Of a stretch of 64,000 bases of DNA, positions 1 to 7,796 are shown piece by piece. Source of the stretch: Pseudarthrobacter sp. NIBRBAC000502772. Its GTDB lineage: Bacteria > Actinomycetota > Actinomycetes > Actinomycetales > Micrococcaceae. Within the stretch, counting starts at the first letter, position 1. Every line of letters begins with the position of its first letter. Under the pieces are notes generated by a model, which was not told the origin of the DNA, did no database searches, and saw only the letters and a program-made list of their open reading frames with translations. The stretch covers positions 4,402,001-4,466,000 of the forward strand of contig NZ_CP041188.1 in the NCBI RefSeq assembly GCF_006517235.1, written 5' to 3'. The position numbers were made by a program, and so were the translations under genes.

Positions 1-711
1 CGTTTCGCCGTTCGGGATGGTATCCATCTTCTGCAGGAGCACGTCCAGGAAATCGGCCACATCGCGGGCGTCCACGTAGTTGAACAGCGCCGGCGCGGAC
101 AGTGCGGGATCGGCCAGCCGTTCGGCCAGGGTGTGGCCCTGCTGTGTGGGCGCGCCGTCCCATTCCTCCGGTGAGATGACGTAGCACGGGCGGAAGGCGG
201 CGTACCGGATCTTCTCCCCCTGCGCCGCGGCGAACATCTGCACGGTCTGCTCGGCGATCAGCTTGGACAGCGCGTAGGCGTTCCAGGGCTTTGGCACCGT
301 GCGCTCATCCAGCGGGAAGCTGTCCGGCAGCCAGCCGGCCGGGCAGCCGTAGCCCAGCACCGTGGGGCTGCTCGCCGTGACGATCTTGCCGATCCCCAGT
401 TCCGTGGCCGCGCTGATGACGGCGAAGGCCATGCGGGTGTTGGTGGCGAAGATGACGTCCTCCGGCGCGCTGAAAGGAACGGCGATCGCCGCAAGGTGGA
501 TGACGGCGTCGGGCATGGTCTCCCGGAGGAGGCGCAAAGCCTCGCCCGGGGCCAGCAGGTCGCCGGTTTCCTGCACAACGCCGGCCGGCAGCTGGTCCGT
601 CGGGATGGCGTCGCGGTCCACCGAGATGACCTCGTGGCCCGCTTCCGCGAGCCCCGCCACGACGCTGCGCCCCAGGCGGCCGGAGCCGCCGGTGACAAAG
701 ATCCTGCTCAT
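1..711 (-). CDS. NAD-dependent epimerase/dehydratase, 3' end outside window
   Basis: Extended short-chain dehydrogenase fold. The first 237 residues are visible and read open to the window edge, so the C-terminus is missing. The N-terminal Rossmann motif GGSGRLG lies at residues 8-14 and the catalytic Tyr-x3-Lys at Y146/K150 (NAYALSKL). The family oxidises or epimerises nucleotide sugars or free sugar acids; the substrate is not readable here. It lies 27 bp after the Gfo/Idh oxidoreductase stop and is probably the second gene of that LacI-controlled operon, which suggests sugar or sugar-acid catabolism. Start is ATG at 711. Confidence 0.85.
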   Translation of the reverse strand, partial: MSRIFVTGGSGRLGRSVVAGLAEAGHEVISVDRDAIPTDQLPAGVVQETGDLLAPGEALRLLRETMPDAVIHLAAIAVPFSAPEDVIFATNTRMAFAVISAATELGIGKIVTASSPTVLGYGCPAGWLPDSFPLDERTVPKPWNAYALSKLIAEQTVQMFAAAQGEKIRYAAFRPCYVISPEEWDGAPTQQGHTLAERLADPALSAPALFNYVDARDVADFLDVLLQKMDTIPNGET

Positions 712-738
712 GTTGGTTCCTTTGGGATTTCGGGCGGA

Positions 739-2175
739 CTAGGCGCCGCGGCGAAGGTCTGCGCCGAGGTGGAGATCCTCGATGCGGACGGGAAGGGAGG
801 ACTCCAGCGAAAGGTTGCCGGCAATGCCCACGGACACGGAGCGGAGGCCGTCGAGGTAACCGGACGGACGGCCCAGCGGGTCCTCGCCGGGACCGTTGAA
901 GAGGTCGGAGAGGAGCAGGTCGTCGCCGCCGCCGTGGCCGCCTTCGCCGTTAAGGATGGGCACTTCGTAGGCAGCTTCCCAGTGGCGCTGGACCACCAGG
1001 CGTTCGCCGTTGCGACGGACGGCGTCTTCCTCCTCGATGGGCGTGGCACTCGGGTCAACCACTGTCTTCTTGTCCGTGCTGTTCAGGACGGCGGCGCGCT
1101 CCACCACTTCGAGTTCGGCCCGGCCTTCGGTGCCGTTGACGGCCACGCGGTAGCCTTCCCACGGGCTGTGGGCGTTCAGGGAGTAGCTCAGGCGCGGGCC
1201 GCCCTGGTACTCCACCACGAGTGCCAGGTTGTCCTCGATGGTGATGCCGCCCGTGAAGACGTCCTGGTCGCGGCGGTAGCCGTCGTAGTGCTCGTTATCC
1301 AGGAAGAGGGCCTTCAGGCGCTCATCCTCACGCAGGTCCAGCGCGAACGGATCCTTTTCGACTGTTTTGTCCCCGATGACGGGGGTTTCGGCGTCGGGCG
1401 TTCCACGCTCCGGACGGGGCCCCAGGCCCCGCTCGGCAGCGTTCTTGTCGCCATAGAACTTGAGGCCGCCGGAAGCGAAGACACGCTCCGGGACGTCGTT
1501 GATCCACCAGTTGACCAGGTCGAAGTGGTGCGAGGCCTTGTGGATCAGCAGGCCGCCGGAGTTCTTCTTTTCGCGGTGCCAGCGGCGGAAGTAGTCGGCG
1601 CCGTGGACGGTGTCCAGGACCCAGCTGAAGTCGATGGAGGTGACCTTGCCGATCACGCCGCTCTGGATGATTTCCTTGAGGGCACTGTTGCGCGGTGAGT
1701 AGCGGTAGTTGAAGGTGACCACCACGTTGCGGCCGGTTTCTGCCACGGCCTTGGTGATGCGGCGGCAGCCTTCGGCGTCGATGGTGAGGGGTTTTTCGAC
1801 CACGACGTCGGCGCCCGCCTCGAGTGCCTCCACGATGTAGTCGGCGTGGGTGTAGTCCGGCGTGGTCACCACAACGCGGTCGATGTTGTTGGCCTGGATG
1901 TAGGCGGTGAGGTCTGCGGGGTCAAAGGAAGCGACGGGTCCGGGCGCACCGAGTTCCTGGATGAGCTTCTGGTAGAACTCGACGCGGCCGGGGTTCACGT
2001 CGGAGAAGGCCACCAGTTCCGCGGTATCAGCGTGCTTGCCGAAGATGGCCCGGATGTACATCTCGGAGCGGCCACCGGTGCCGATGAGGGCGATGCGGGC
2101 CCTGGTACTTGTGCCTGGCTCCGGCGCTGAAGTGAAGGCAGCGGTAGCAGAACTCGATTCGGCTGTGTTGACCAT
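739..2175 (-). CDS. Gfo/Idh/MocA family oxidoreductase
   Basis: NAD(P)-dependent dehydrogenase of 478 residues with an N-terminal Rossmann motif (GTGGRSEM) and the family signature EKP at residues 127-129, followed by the GFO_IDH_MocA C-terminal domain. Members oxidise inositols, sugars or glycosides. I chose ATG 2175 (MVNTAES) because AAAGGGA sits 5 nt upstream; the open frame extends 24 nt further to another ATG without a ribosome site. Divergent from a LacI regulator, with three LacI-type palindromes between them, so probably repressed by it. The epimerase follows in the same operon. Confidence 0.88.
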   Translation of the reverse strand: MVNTAESSSATAAFTSAPEPGTSTRARIALIGTGGRSEMYIRAIFGKHADTAELVAFSDVNPGRVEFYQKLIQELGAPGPVASFDPADLTAYIQANNIDRVVVTTPDYTHADYIVEALEAGADVVVEKPLTIDAEGCRRITKAVAETGRNVVVTFNYRYSPRNSALKEIIQSGVIGKVTSIDFSWVLDTVHGADYFRRWHREKKNSGGLLIHKASHHFDLVNWWINDVPERVFASGGLKFYGDKNAAERGLGPRPERGTPDAETPVIGDKTVEKDPFALDLREDERLKALFLDNEHYDGYRRDQDVFTGGITIEDNLALVVEYQGGPRLSYSLNAHSPWEGYRVAVNGTEGRAELEVVERAAVLNSTDKKTVVDPSATPIEEEDAVRRNGERLVVQRHWEAAYEVPILNGEGGHGGGDDLLLSDLFNGPGEDPLGRPSGYLDGLRSVSVGIAGNLSLESSLPVRIEDLHLGADLRRGA

Positions 2176-2222
2176 GAGGGTCCCTTTCGGAGGCTTCAAT
2201 ACTCGGCCGTGCTGCGGCCGCG

Positions 2223-2283
2223 GGTGGTGCGCTGGACGGTGGTGCTCTGGACTGTAGTGCTTGGAACTTGTGCTGCTCTGGAC
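2223..2283. repeat. Four-unit degenerate 15-16 bp tandem repeat
   Basis: Units at 2223-2237 (GGTGGTGCGCTGGAC), 2238-2252 (GGTGGTGCTCTGGAC), 2253-2267 (TGTAGTGCTTGGAAC) and 2268-2283 (TTGTGCTGCTCTGGAC). The first two differ at one base. It lies in the 5' leader of the oxidoreductase operon, outside any credible gene. Confidence 0.7.
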
Positions 2284-2309
2284 CGGGGCCCGGAAGTCGC
2301 CGCAGCCGC

Positions 2310-2325
2310 GAGAAAGCGTTTTCTC
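2310..2325. promoter_or_regulatory. LacI-family operator 1
   Basis: GAGAAAGCGTTTTCTC, symmetric except for one base pair, with the central CG typical of LacI-family sites. Shares AGAAAGCG with operator 2. Confidence 0.6.
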
Positions 2326-2387
2326 AGTGCTGCTACATGATTTCTATCAATAGACGCGCGGTCCCGTCAACCCTTATCCTCTCTAAG

Positions 2388-2401
2388 AGAAAGCGCTTTC
2401 T
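2388..2401. promoter_or_regulatory. LacI-family operator 2
   Basis: AGAAAGCGCTTTCT, a perfect 14-bp palindrome with a central CG step flanked by GAAA/TTTC arms, the classic LacI/GalR-type form. Confidence 0.7.
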
Positions 2402-2457
2402 GATGGAAAGGCCTGTTTCTGCGGCGGCACAGCCCTCATCCGGCGCGCCGAACGAAT

Positions 2458-2471
2458 GGAAACCGGTTTCC
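2458..2471. promoter_or_regulatory. LacI-family operator 3
   Basis: GGAAACCGGTTTCC, a perfect 14-bp palindrome 68 bp upstream of the LacI gene start. Probably used for autoregulation. Confidence 0.65.
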
Positions 2472-2539
2472 GAGAGCGTTGTATGCTGTCCCACGGGCGC
2501 CGGTAATCACTGGGACCGGGACTTACGAAAGGCAGGGCC

Positions 2540-3574
2540 ATGGCCAGGAAATCGGCAACCGGCAGGATCGGCATTGCGGACGTTGCCGTGAAGGCAGGGG
2601 TTTCGCACGCCACCGTTTCGCGCGTCATGAACGGCAACTTCACCGTGGACCCGGACATCGCGGCACGGGTGCGGGCGGCCGCCGTCGAGCTCAAATACCA
2701 ACCCAATCCCGTGGGGCGCAGCCTCGCGCTGGGAAAAACGGACACCATCGGTATTGTGGTGCCGGACCTTGCCAACCCCACCTTCCAGGCGATCCTGCGC
2801 GGATTGAGCCGGGCTGCGGCGGAGGACGGCTACCGCGTCCTGATTGCCGATTCCTTCGAAGTCTCCAGCGAGGAAGCCATCCTGGCTGGCGAGGCCCGCC
2901 GGCGCTGCGACGGCCTGGTGCTCTGCGCCCCGCGCATGAGCGACGCCGAGCTGGAGGAAATCGCGCCGTCGCTGCACCCGCTGGTCCTGATCAACCGGAC
3001 GACGGCGGCTGCCGGGATTCCCAGTCTCGTGGTGGACTACGGGCAGGGGGTCCAGGACCTCGCCGAGTACCTGGTGGGCCTCGGCCATACACGCCTGGCC
3101 TTCCTGGCCGGTCCGGCAGGCAGCGCCTCCAACGGCCTCCGGCTCGAGGGCCTGGAAGCGTTCAAGACCCGGCACCCGCAGGTGGACGTCACCATGCTCG
3201 ACGGCGGCTCGGACTTCGACACCGGCCACGGGGCTGTGGACTCGGTCCTGGCCAGCGGCGCCACCGGCATCCTGGCCTTCAACGACCTCGTGGCCATGGG
3301 CCTGATGAGCGGCCTGCACGAACGCGGCGTGGACGTTCCGGGCGACATCTCCGTCACCGGCTTCGACGACATCCCGTTCGCCCGCTACACCACACCCACC
3401 CTGACCACCGCGGCGGTCCCCATTGCCGAGCTCGGCGGCCAGGCCTGGCGTGAACTGCGGGCACTCATCCGCAAGGAAGACCACGACGCCCCGGGCAGCC
3501 GGTACCAGCCGCGACTGGAAATCCGGGCCAGCAGCGGGCCCGCCAAGGCACCACGCACTGCGGCCCACGGCTGA
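2540..3574 (+). CDS. LacI family transcriptional regulator
   Basis: Repressor of 344 residues. The N-terminal helix-turn-helix and hinge (GIADVAVKAGVSHATVSRVM, about residues 11-30) precede a periplasmic-binding-like sensor domain with the usual GFDDIPFARYTTPTLTT segment near the C-terminus. ATG 2540 follows GAAAGGCAGG. Divergent from the oxidoreductase/epimerase operon and next to three matching palindromes, so it most likely represses that operon and itself until a sugar ligand binds. The ligand cannot be told from sequence. Confidence 0.9.
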   Translation: MARKSATGRIGIADVAVKAGVSHATVSRVMNGNFTVDPDIAARVRAAAVELKYQPNPVGRSLALGKTDTIGIVVPDLANPTFQAILRGLSRAAAEDGYRVLIADSFEVSSEEAILAGEARRRCDGLVLCAPRMSDAELEEIAPSLHPLVLINRTTAAAGIPSLVVDYGQGVQDLAEYLVGLGHTRLAFLAGPAGSASNGLRLEGLEAFKTRHPQVDVTMLDGGSDFDTGHGAVDSVLASGATGILAFNDLVAMGLMSGLHERGVDVPGDISVTGFDDIPFARYTTPTLTTAAVPIAELGGQAWRELRALIRKEDHDAPGSRYQPRLEIRASSGPAKAPRTAAHG

Positions 3575-3587
3575 CGCGCCGCCGGGG

Positions 3588-4310
3588 TCAGCCCTCCGCC
3601 AGGCCCCCGCCCGCCGGGCGCCCGACCCCGCCCTCGCGGTAGTACCCCTCGATGTGGGCAGCCACCAGCGCGGCCGCGCGCGCGCCGTCGTCGTTCCTGA
3701 TGGCGGCCAGAATCTCCCGGTGCTCCGCCTGCAGGCGCGACGCCGTGGCATCCCAGTCCGGGAGATTGGCCGTAAACCGGGCGGTGTAGCCCTGGATGGA
3801 TTCGCGCAGCGAGCCCATCATGGCGCTGACCACGGCATTGCCGGCGGCGTCCGCGAGGGCCAGATGGAACCGGATATCCAGCGCCAGGAAGTCATCCGCC
3901 GTCCGGGCAACGCGTTCGACGGCGTCCATCTCGCCCAGGAGCGTGGCGGCCAGGTCCAGCTCCGGAGCATCGGGCTTGGCCCGGGCAGCCGCCCAGGTCT
4001 CCAGCAGGATGCGCGTTTCCACGATGTCGGACACGGGCAGATGCTGCGTGGCAACGTGGAGCCGCAATGCGGAGCCGAGCGCCGCCGTCGGATCCGAAAT
4101 CACCACCGTCCCCGCTTCTGGGCCGGAGCCAACCCCGGCCCGGACCACGCCCATGGCCTCCAGGATGCGGATGGCCTCGCGCACCGACGTCCTGGAAACC
4201 GCCAGCTGCTCGGCGAGCGTCCGTTCCCCGGGCAGGCGTCCGCCCACGCTCAGCTGTCCGTCGGAGAGCTGCTTTTCGATCCAGGTCAGGACAAGTTGGT
4301 GCGTACGCAT
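3588..4310 (-). CDS. GntR family regulator, FadR (FCD) subfamily
   Basis: 240 residues from ATG 4310: winged helix (RLPGERTLAEQLAVSRTSVR at about 30-50), then an all-helical FCD ligand domain with metal-ligand style Asp/His residues (DIRFHLALAD, EHREILAAI, AHIEGYY). Convergent with the LacI gene and divergent from the L-lactate dehydrogenase across two TGGT-N3-ACCA palindromes, the operator type of LldR and related FCD regulators. A role as lactate-responsive regulator is inferred. The frame is open back to ATG 4343, but that start would place one operator inside the coding sequence; neither start has a clear ribosome site. Confidence 0.85.
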   Translation of the reverse strand: MRTHQLVLTWIEKQLSDGQLSVGGRLPGERTLAEQLAVSRTSVREAIRILEAMGVVRAGVGSGPEAGTVVISDPTAALGSALRLHVATQHLPVSDIVETRILLETWAAARAKPDAPELDLAATLLGEMDAVERVARTADDFLALDIRFHLALADAAGNAVVSAMMGSLRESIQGYTARFTANLPDWDATASRLQAEHREILAAIRNDDGARAAALVAAHIEGYYREGGVGRPAGGGLAEG

Positions 4311-4326
4311 ACCGCTATCGTAGTTG

Positions 4327-4343
4327 ATGTGGTTGGACCACAT
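4327..4343. promoter_or_regulatory. FadR/LldR-type operator A
   Basis: ATGTGGTTGGACCACAT: perfect arms ATGTGGT/ACCACAT around a 3-bp centre. It contains TGGT-N3-ACCA, the canonical GntR/FCD core. Confidence 0.72.
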
Positions 4344-4352
4344 GGCCTAGAG

Positions 4353-4367
4353 TGTGGTTAGACCACA
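4353..4367. promoter_or_regulatory. FadR/LldR-type operator B
   Basis: TGTGGTTAGACCACA, a perfect 6-bp inverted repeat around TAG, centred 25 bp from operator A and 39 bp before the lldD start codon. Confidence 0.72.
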
Positions 4368-4405
4368 GCCGATCCCCTGCGCCAGGCCCACCAACGGAGG
4401 CAGCC

Positions 4406-5737
4406 ATGACCCACACCATCCAGCCGAACAACCCCGAGGTCACGCCGGCCCCGGATGCCACGGACGTCCCGGCCGCCACGGCGCCTAGGCCTGCAGCTTC
4501 GGCGGTGCCGGCCGCGCTGAAGCGCCGCATCCCCAAGTACTCGGACCTGGCCCCGCTGATGCAGTTCAAGAAGCCCGAGTTCAGCAAGGAAGCCCGGCTG
4601 AAGCGCGCCAGCACCATCTGGGACCTGCGGGACATGGCCAAGCGACGCACCCCGCAGGCCCCGTTCGACTACACGGACGGCGCCGCCGAGGGCGAGATCA
4701 CCCTGCGCCGCGCCCGCGAGGCCTTCCTGGACATCGAGTTCCGGCCCGGCATCCTGCGCAACGTCTCCAGCATCGACCTCAGCACCAACATCCTGGGCAA
4801 GCCGTCCCGGCTTCCCGTGGGCATCGCCCCCACCGGCTTCACCCGCATGATGCAGTCCGAAGGTGAATACGCCGGCTCGCAGGCAGCAGAGGCCGCCGGC
4901 ATTCCGTACACCCTTTCCACCATGGGCACCGCGTCCATCGAGGACGTTGCCGCCGCCGCCCCGAACGGCCGCAACTGGTTCCAGCTGTATCTGTGGACGG
5001 ACCGCGACCGCTCGCTGGAACTGATCGAGCGCGCCGCCAAGGCCGGCAACGACACCCTGATGGTCACCGTGGACACCGCCGTCGCCGGCGCCCGCCTCCG
5101 CGACGTCCGCAACGGCATGACCATCCCGCCGGCACTGACTATCAAGACCGTGCTGGATGCCTCCTACCGCCCGGCCTGGTGGTTTAACTTCCTCACGCAC
5201 GAGCCGCTGACCTTCGCCTCGCTGTCCCGCTACACCGGAACCGTGGCCGACCTCATCAACTCGATGTTCGACCCCACCCTGACGTTCGAGGACCTGGACT
5301 GGCTGCGCGAAACCTGGAAGGGCAAGCTGGTGGTCAAGGGCATCCAGACCGTTGAAGACGCCCGCAAGGTGGTGGACCACGGCGCCGACGGCGTGGTGCT
5401 CTCCAACCACGGCGGCCGCCAGCTGGACCGCGCGCCCATCCCGTTCCACCTGCTGCCGGGCGTCAAGGAAGCGTTCACCAAGGACAACTCGGACGCGGCC
5501 ATCATGCTGGACACAGGCATCATGAGCGGCGCCGACATCATTGCCGCGCTGGCCCTGGGCGCGGACTTCACGCTGATCGGCCGCGCGTACCTGTACGGCC
5601 TCATGGCCGGCGGCAGGGCGGGCGTGGACCGCACCCTGCAGATCCTTGAGAAGGACATGGCCCGCACCATGGCGCTGCTGGGCGTCAGCAAGATCTCCGA
5701 GCTGACCCCGGACCACGTGCACCTGCTCAACAAGTAG
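4406..5737 (+). CDS. lldD: FMN-dependent L-lactate dehydrogenase / alpha-hydroxy-acid oxidase
   Basis: 443 residues. Oxidises L-lactate to pyruvate with FMN, passing electrons to the respiratory chain (dehydrogenase) or to oxygen (oxidase). FMN and active-site segments are visible: [12 protein letters not shown] early, a Lys in [11 protein letters not shown], the catalytic His-Arg segment SNHGGRQLD and the phosphate-binding [22 protein letters not shown] 4406 has GGAGG 5 nt upstream; the in-frame ATG at 4352 lies within operator B and has no ribosome site. Probably controlled by the divergent FCD regulator. An N-terminal Pro/Ala-rich stretch of about 35 residues is extra relative to short family members. 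Confidence 0.92.
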   Translation: MTHTIQPNNPEVTPAPDATDVPAATAPRPAASAVPAALKRRIPKYSDLAPLMQFKKPEFSKEARLKRASTIWDLRDMAKRRTPQAPFDYTDGAAEGEITLRRAREAFLDIEFRPGILRNVSSIDLSTNILGKPSRLPVGIAPTGFTRMMQSEGEYAGSQAAEAAGIPYTLSTMGTASIEDVAAAAPNGRNWFQLYLWTDRDRSLELIERAAKAGNDTLMVTVDTAVAGARLRDVRNGMTIPPALTIKTVLDASYRPAWWFNFLTHEPLTFASLSRYTGTVADLINSMFDPTLTFEDLDWLRETWKGKLVVKGIQTVEDARKVVDHGADGVVLSNHGGRQLDRAPIPFHLLPGVKEAFTKDNSDAAIMLDTGIMSGADIIAALALGADFTLIGRAYLYGLMAGGRAGVDRTLQILEKDMARTMALLGVSKISELTPDHVHLLNK

Positions 5738-5790
5738 CCCGGTGATCCGGTGATCGAGCCGGGCCCACGGCCGCCGGGTTCCCTGACCGA

Positions 5791-5820
5791 GCTTGCGAGG
5801 TGAGGGAGCGGCTGGGGAGC
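5791..5820. repeat. Dispersed intergenic repeat copy 1
   Basis: GCTTGCGAGGTGAGGGAGCG followed by GCTGGGGAGC. A near copy lies at 9926-9954. It is followed by GGTTTCGACAGGCTCAACCA, a phrase I recall as a common intergenic element in Arthrobacter genomes. Lies between lldD and the convergent ArsR gene. Confidence 0.55.
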
Positions 5821-5859
5821 GAGATCCAGGTTTCGACAGGCTCAACCACCGGGCGGGGG

Positions 5860-6402
5860 CTACTTTTTGCGGCCGAACTTGGGGAGATTCGGGAGGTTGG
5901 CCAGCAGGTCCGCGGCCTTCGTGGCGGCGCGGCCCACGGTGCGGCCGATCTGCTGCGGGACGGTGTCGTCGCTGAGCGGGGCCACGGTGCCGCCGGGAAT
6001 CACGACGGCGGGGCTCAGTTCGGCGCCCGGGCGCTCGAGGACGGCGGCAACGGCCACGTTGTCCGACAGCGGGGTAGCCACGGGCGGCTCCGTGCCGGCG
6101 TCCGCCTCCGCGCGAGGTGGCTTGGCGACGGCGGCCGCCGGGCCGACGTCGAACGTCTCCAGCCAGCTGACGATCCCCTCCAGCGGTTTGGGGTTCAGCG
6201 CGTAATAGCGCTTCTGGCCCTGCGCCCGCATGCTGACCAGCTGCGCCTCACGGAGGACTTTCAGGTGCTTGGAAATGGTGGGCTGGCTTGCGGAAAGTTC
6301 TTCCACGAGCTCACCCACTGCCTTGTCCCCGGCGCGCAGGGATACCAAAATGTCGCGCCGGGTTGCTTCCGCAATGACGGCAAATACGTCGTCTGTCACC
6401 AT
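5860..6402 (-). CDS. ArsR family winged-helix regulator with long C-terminal tail
   Basis: 180 residues. Residues 1-80 form an ArsR-type winged helix (EATRRDILVSLRAGDKAVGE, then SQPTISKHLKVLREAQLVS). The remaining 100 residues are low complexity, Ala/Pro/Val-rich, with no recognisable sensor domain, ending GRKK. No cysteine metal-binding motif is visible, so metal sensing is unlikely. Start ATG 6402 has GGGAG only 2 nt upstream; GTG 6399 would give better spacing. Targets unknown. Confidence 0.82.
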   Translation of the reverse strand: MVTDDVFAVIAEATRRDILVSLRAGDKAVGELVEELSASQPTISKHLKVLREAQLVSMRAQGQKRYYALNPKPLEGIVSWLETFDVGPAAAVAKPPRAEADAGTEPPVATPLSDNVAVAAVLERPGAELSPAVVIPGGTVAPLSDDTVPQQIGRTVGRAATKAADLLANLPNLPKFGRKK

Positions 6403-6481
6403 GACTCCCACCCTAGCGACATATACGCCGCCGGGCATCAACTATTTCGCCCGTGACCGCCCCGCGTGGGTTGAAGAAGGA

Positions 6482-7696
6482 TCAGTCGAACCAGGGATCA
6501 AGGCCGTGCAGCGGGAAAACGGCTTTGCGGGTGGCCATCACGGTGCGGTCCACGGCGTCGTTGGGGTCAAAGCCCACTTCCCAGGACCGCCACCAGAGCT
6601 CCACGTCATCGCCCATCAGGCCCGGTGTGTCCATGCCGAACTTCTCCGAAACATACGCGCGCCAGTCCTCCGGCACCGGGGTCTGGAGCGGAACGGGGCG
6701 CCCGGCGGCGATGGCGATCAGGTGGCTCCAGGAGCGCGGCACAACGTCGGTGACGCTGTACCCGCCGCCGCCGGTGGCGATCCAGCGGCCCTCGCAGTGC
6801 CGGGCGGCGAGATTCCCGACGGCGGTGGCCGCCTCGCGCTGGCCGTCCACGCTGATGTTCAGATGGGCCAGAGGGTCACGCCGGTGCGAGTCGCAGCCGT
6901 GCTGGCTGACGATGACTTCGGGCTGGAACGCGCCCACGAGCTGCGGCACCACGGCGTGGAATGCCCGCAGCCAGCCGGCGTCGCCGGTGCCCGACGGCAA
7001 GGCAACATTGACGGCGCTGCCCTCAGCCTGCGGACCGCCGATCTCGTTCGCGAAACCGGTCCCGGGGAAAAGCGTGAGTCCGCTTTCATGCAGCGAAATG
7101 GTCAGGACCCGGGGGTCGTCCCAGAAGATACTTTCCGTCCCGTCCCCATGGTGCGCATCGACGTCGATGTACGCCACACGGCGGATGCCGCCGTCGAGCA
7201 GTCTCTGGACGGCCAGGGCGGAGTCGTTGTAGATGCAGAAGCCGCTGGCGCGGTCACGGGCGGCGTGGTGCAGGCCCCCTCCGAAGTTCACGGCGTGGAG
7301 CGCGGATCCGTCCAGGATGGCGGACGCAGCGGCCAGCGATCCCCCTGCAAGCCTCGCGGCGGCGTCGTGCATGCCGGCGAAGGCAGGATCGTCGTCGGTG
7401 CCCAGCCCGTGGGCTTCATCCGGCGAGGCCGGGTCGTCGCTGACCCGGCGGACCGCAGCCACAAACTCAGGCGAGTGCACGGTCTCCAGTTCGGCATCGG
7501 ACGCAACCTCCGGGGCCTCCACGGACACATGCGCAAGGTCCAGCAGGCCGAGGCTGCGGGAAAGCCGGGCCGTCAGGTCCAGCCGCGCCGGAGCCATGGG
7601 GTGGCCGGGACCAAAATTGTAGGCCGCCATGGCCGAATTCCACACCACCATCGTTGGTGGCGCGGGCTGGCTGAGACCGGGCAGGAATGTCATCAA
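6482..7696 (-). CDS. acuC: AcuC-like histone deacetylase superfamily protein
   Basis: Zinc-dependent deacylase of up to 404 residues. Visible active-site segments are NFGPGHPMAP near the N-terminus, GGLHHAARDRASGFCIYND, and the zinc-ligand motif YIDVDAHHGDGTES. In bacteria AcuC-type enzymes deacetylate proteins such as acetyl-CoA synthetase, and an acs gene lies at 35.1 kb, though the link is inference. The start is uncertain: ATG 7696 gives the long form, ATG 7651 (MVVWNSAM) a form closer to family length, and neither has a clear ribosome site. Confidence 0.87.
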   Translation of the reverse strand: MMTFLPGLSQPAPPTMVVWNSAMAAYNFGPGHPMAPARLDLTARLSRSLGLLDLAHVSVEAPEVASDAELETVHSPEFVAAVRRVSDDPASPDEAHGLGTDDDPAFAGMHDAAARLAGGSLAAASAILDGSALHAVNFGGGLHHAARDRASGFCIYNDSALAVQRLLDGGIRRVAYIDVDAHHGDGTESIFWDDPRVLTISLHESGLTLFPGTGFANEIGGPQAEGSAVNVALPSGTGDAGWLRAFHAVVPQLVGAFQPEVIVSQHGCDSHRRDPLAHLNISVDGQREAATAVGNLAARHCEGRWIATGGGGYSVTDVVPRSWSHLIAIAAGRPVPLQTPVPEDWRAYVSEKFGMDTPGLMGDDVELWWRSWEVGFDPNDAVDRTVMATRKAVFPLHGLDPWFD

Positions 7697-7796
7697 TGAC
7701 AGGCTACCGGAGGACGCACTGCCCCAGCCCGGCCATTACGCGGGCATTAGTGGTTTACTACTGGAGGAAACAGTTTCAACCGAGGAAAAGCCCCCC

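Larger units (their letters stand above)
2176..2539. promoter_or_regulatory. Divergent control region between oxidoreductase and LacI genes
   Basis: 364 bp without a gene. It holds a short degenerate tandem repeat (2223-2283) in the leader of the oxidoreductase operon and three LacI-type palindromes (2310-2325, 2388-2401, 2458-2471) spaced across the region. The layout suits looping or multi-site repression of both divergent promoters. I could not assign -35/-10 boxes with confidence. Confidence 0.6.

Noticed and set aside
4352..4405. Longer lldD N-terminus from ATG 4352
   Set aside because: The start would lie inside the regulator's palindrome; ATG 4406 has a good GGAGG.
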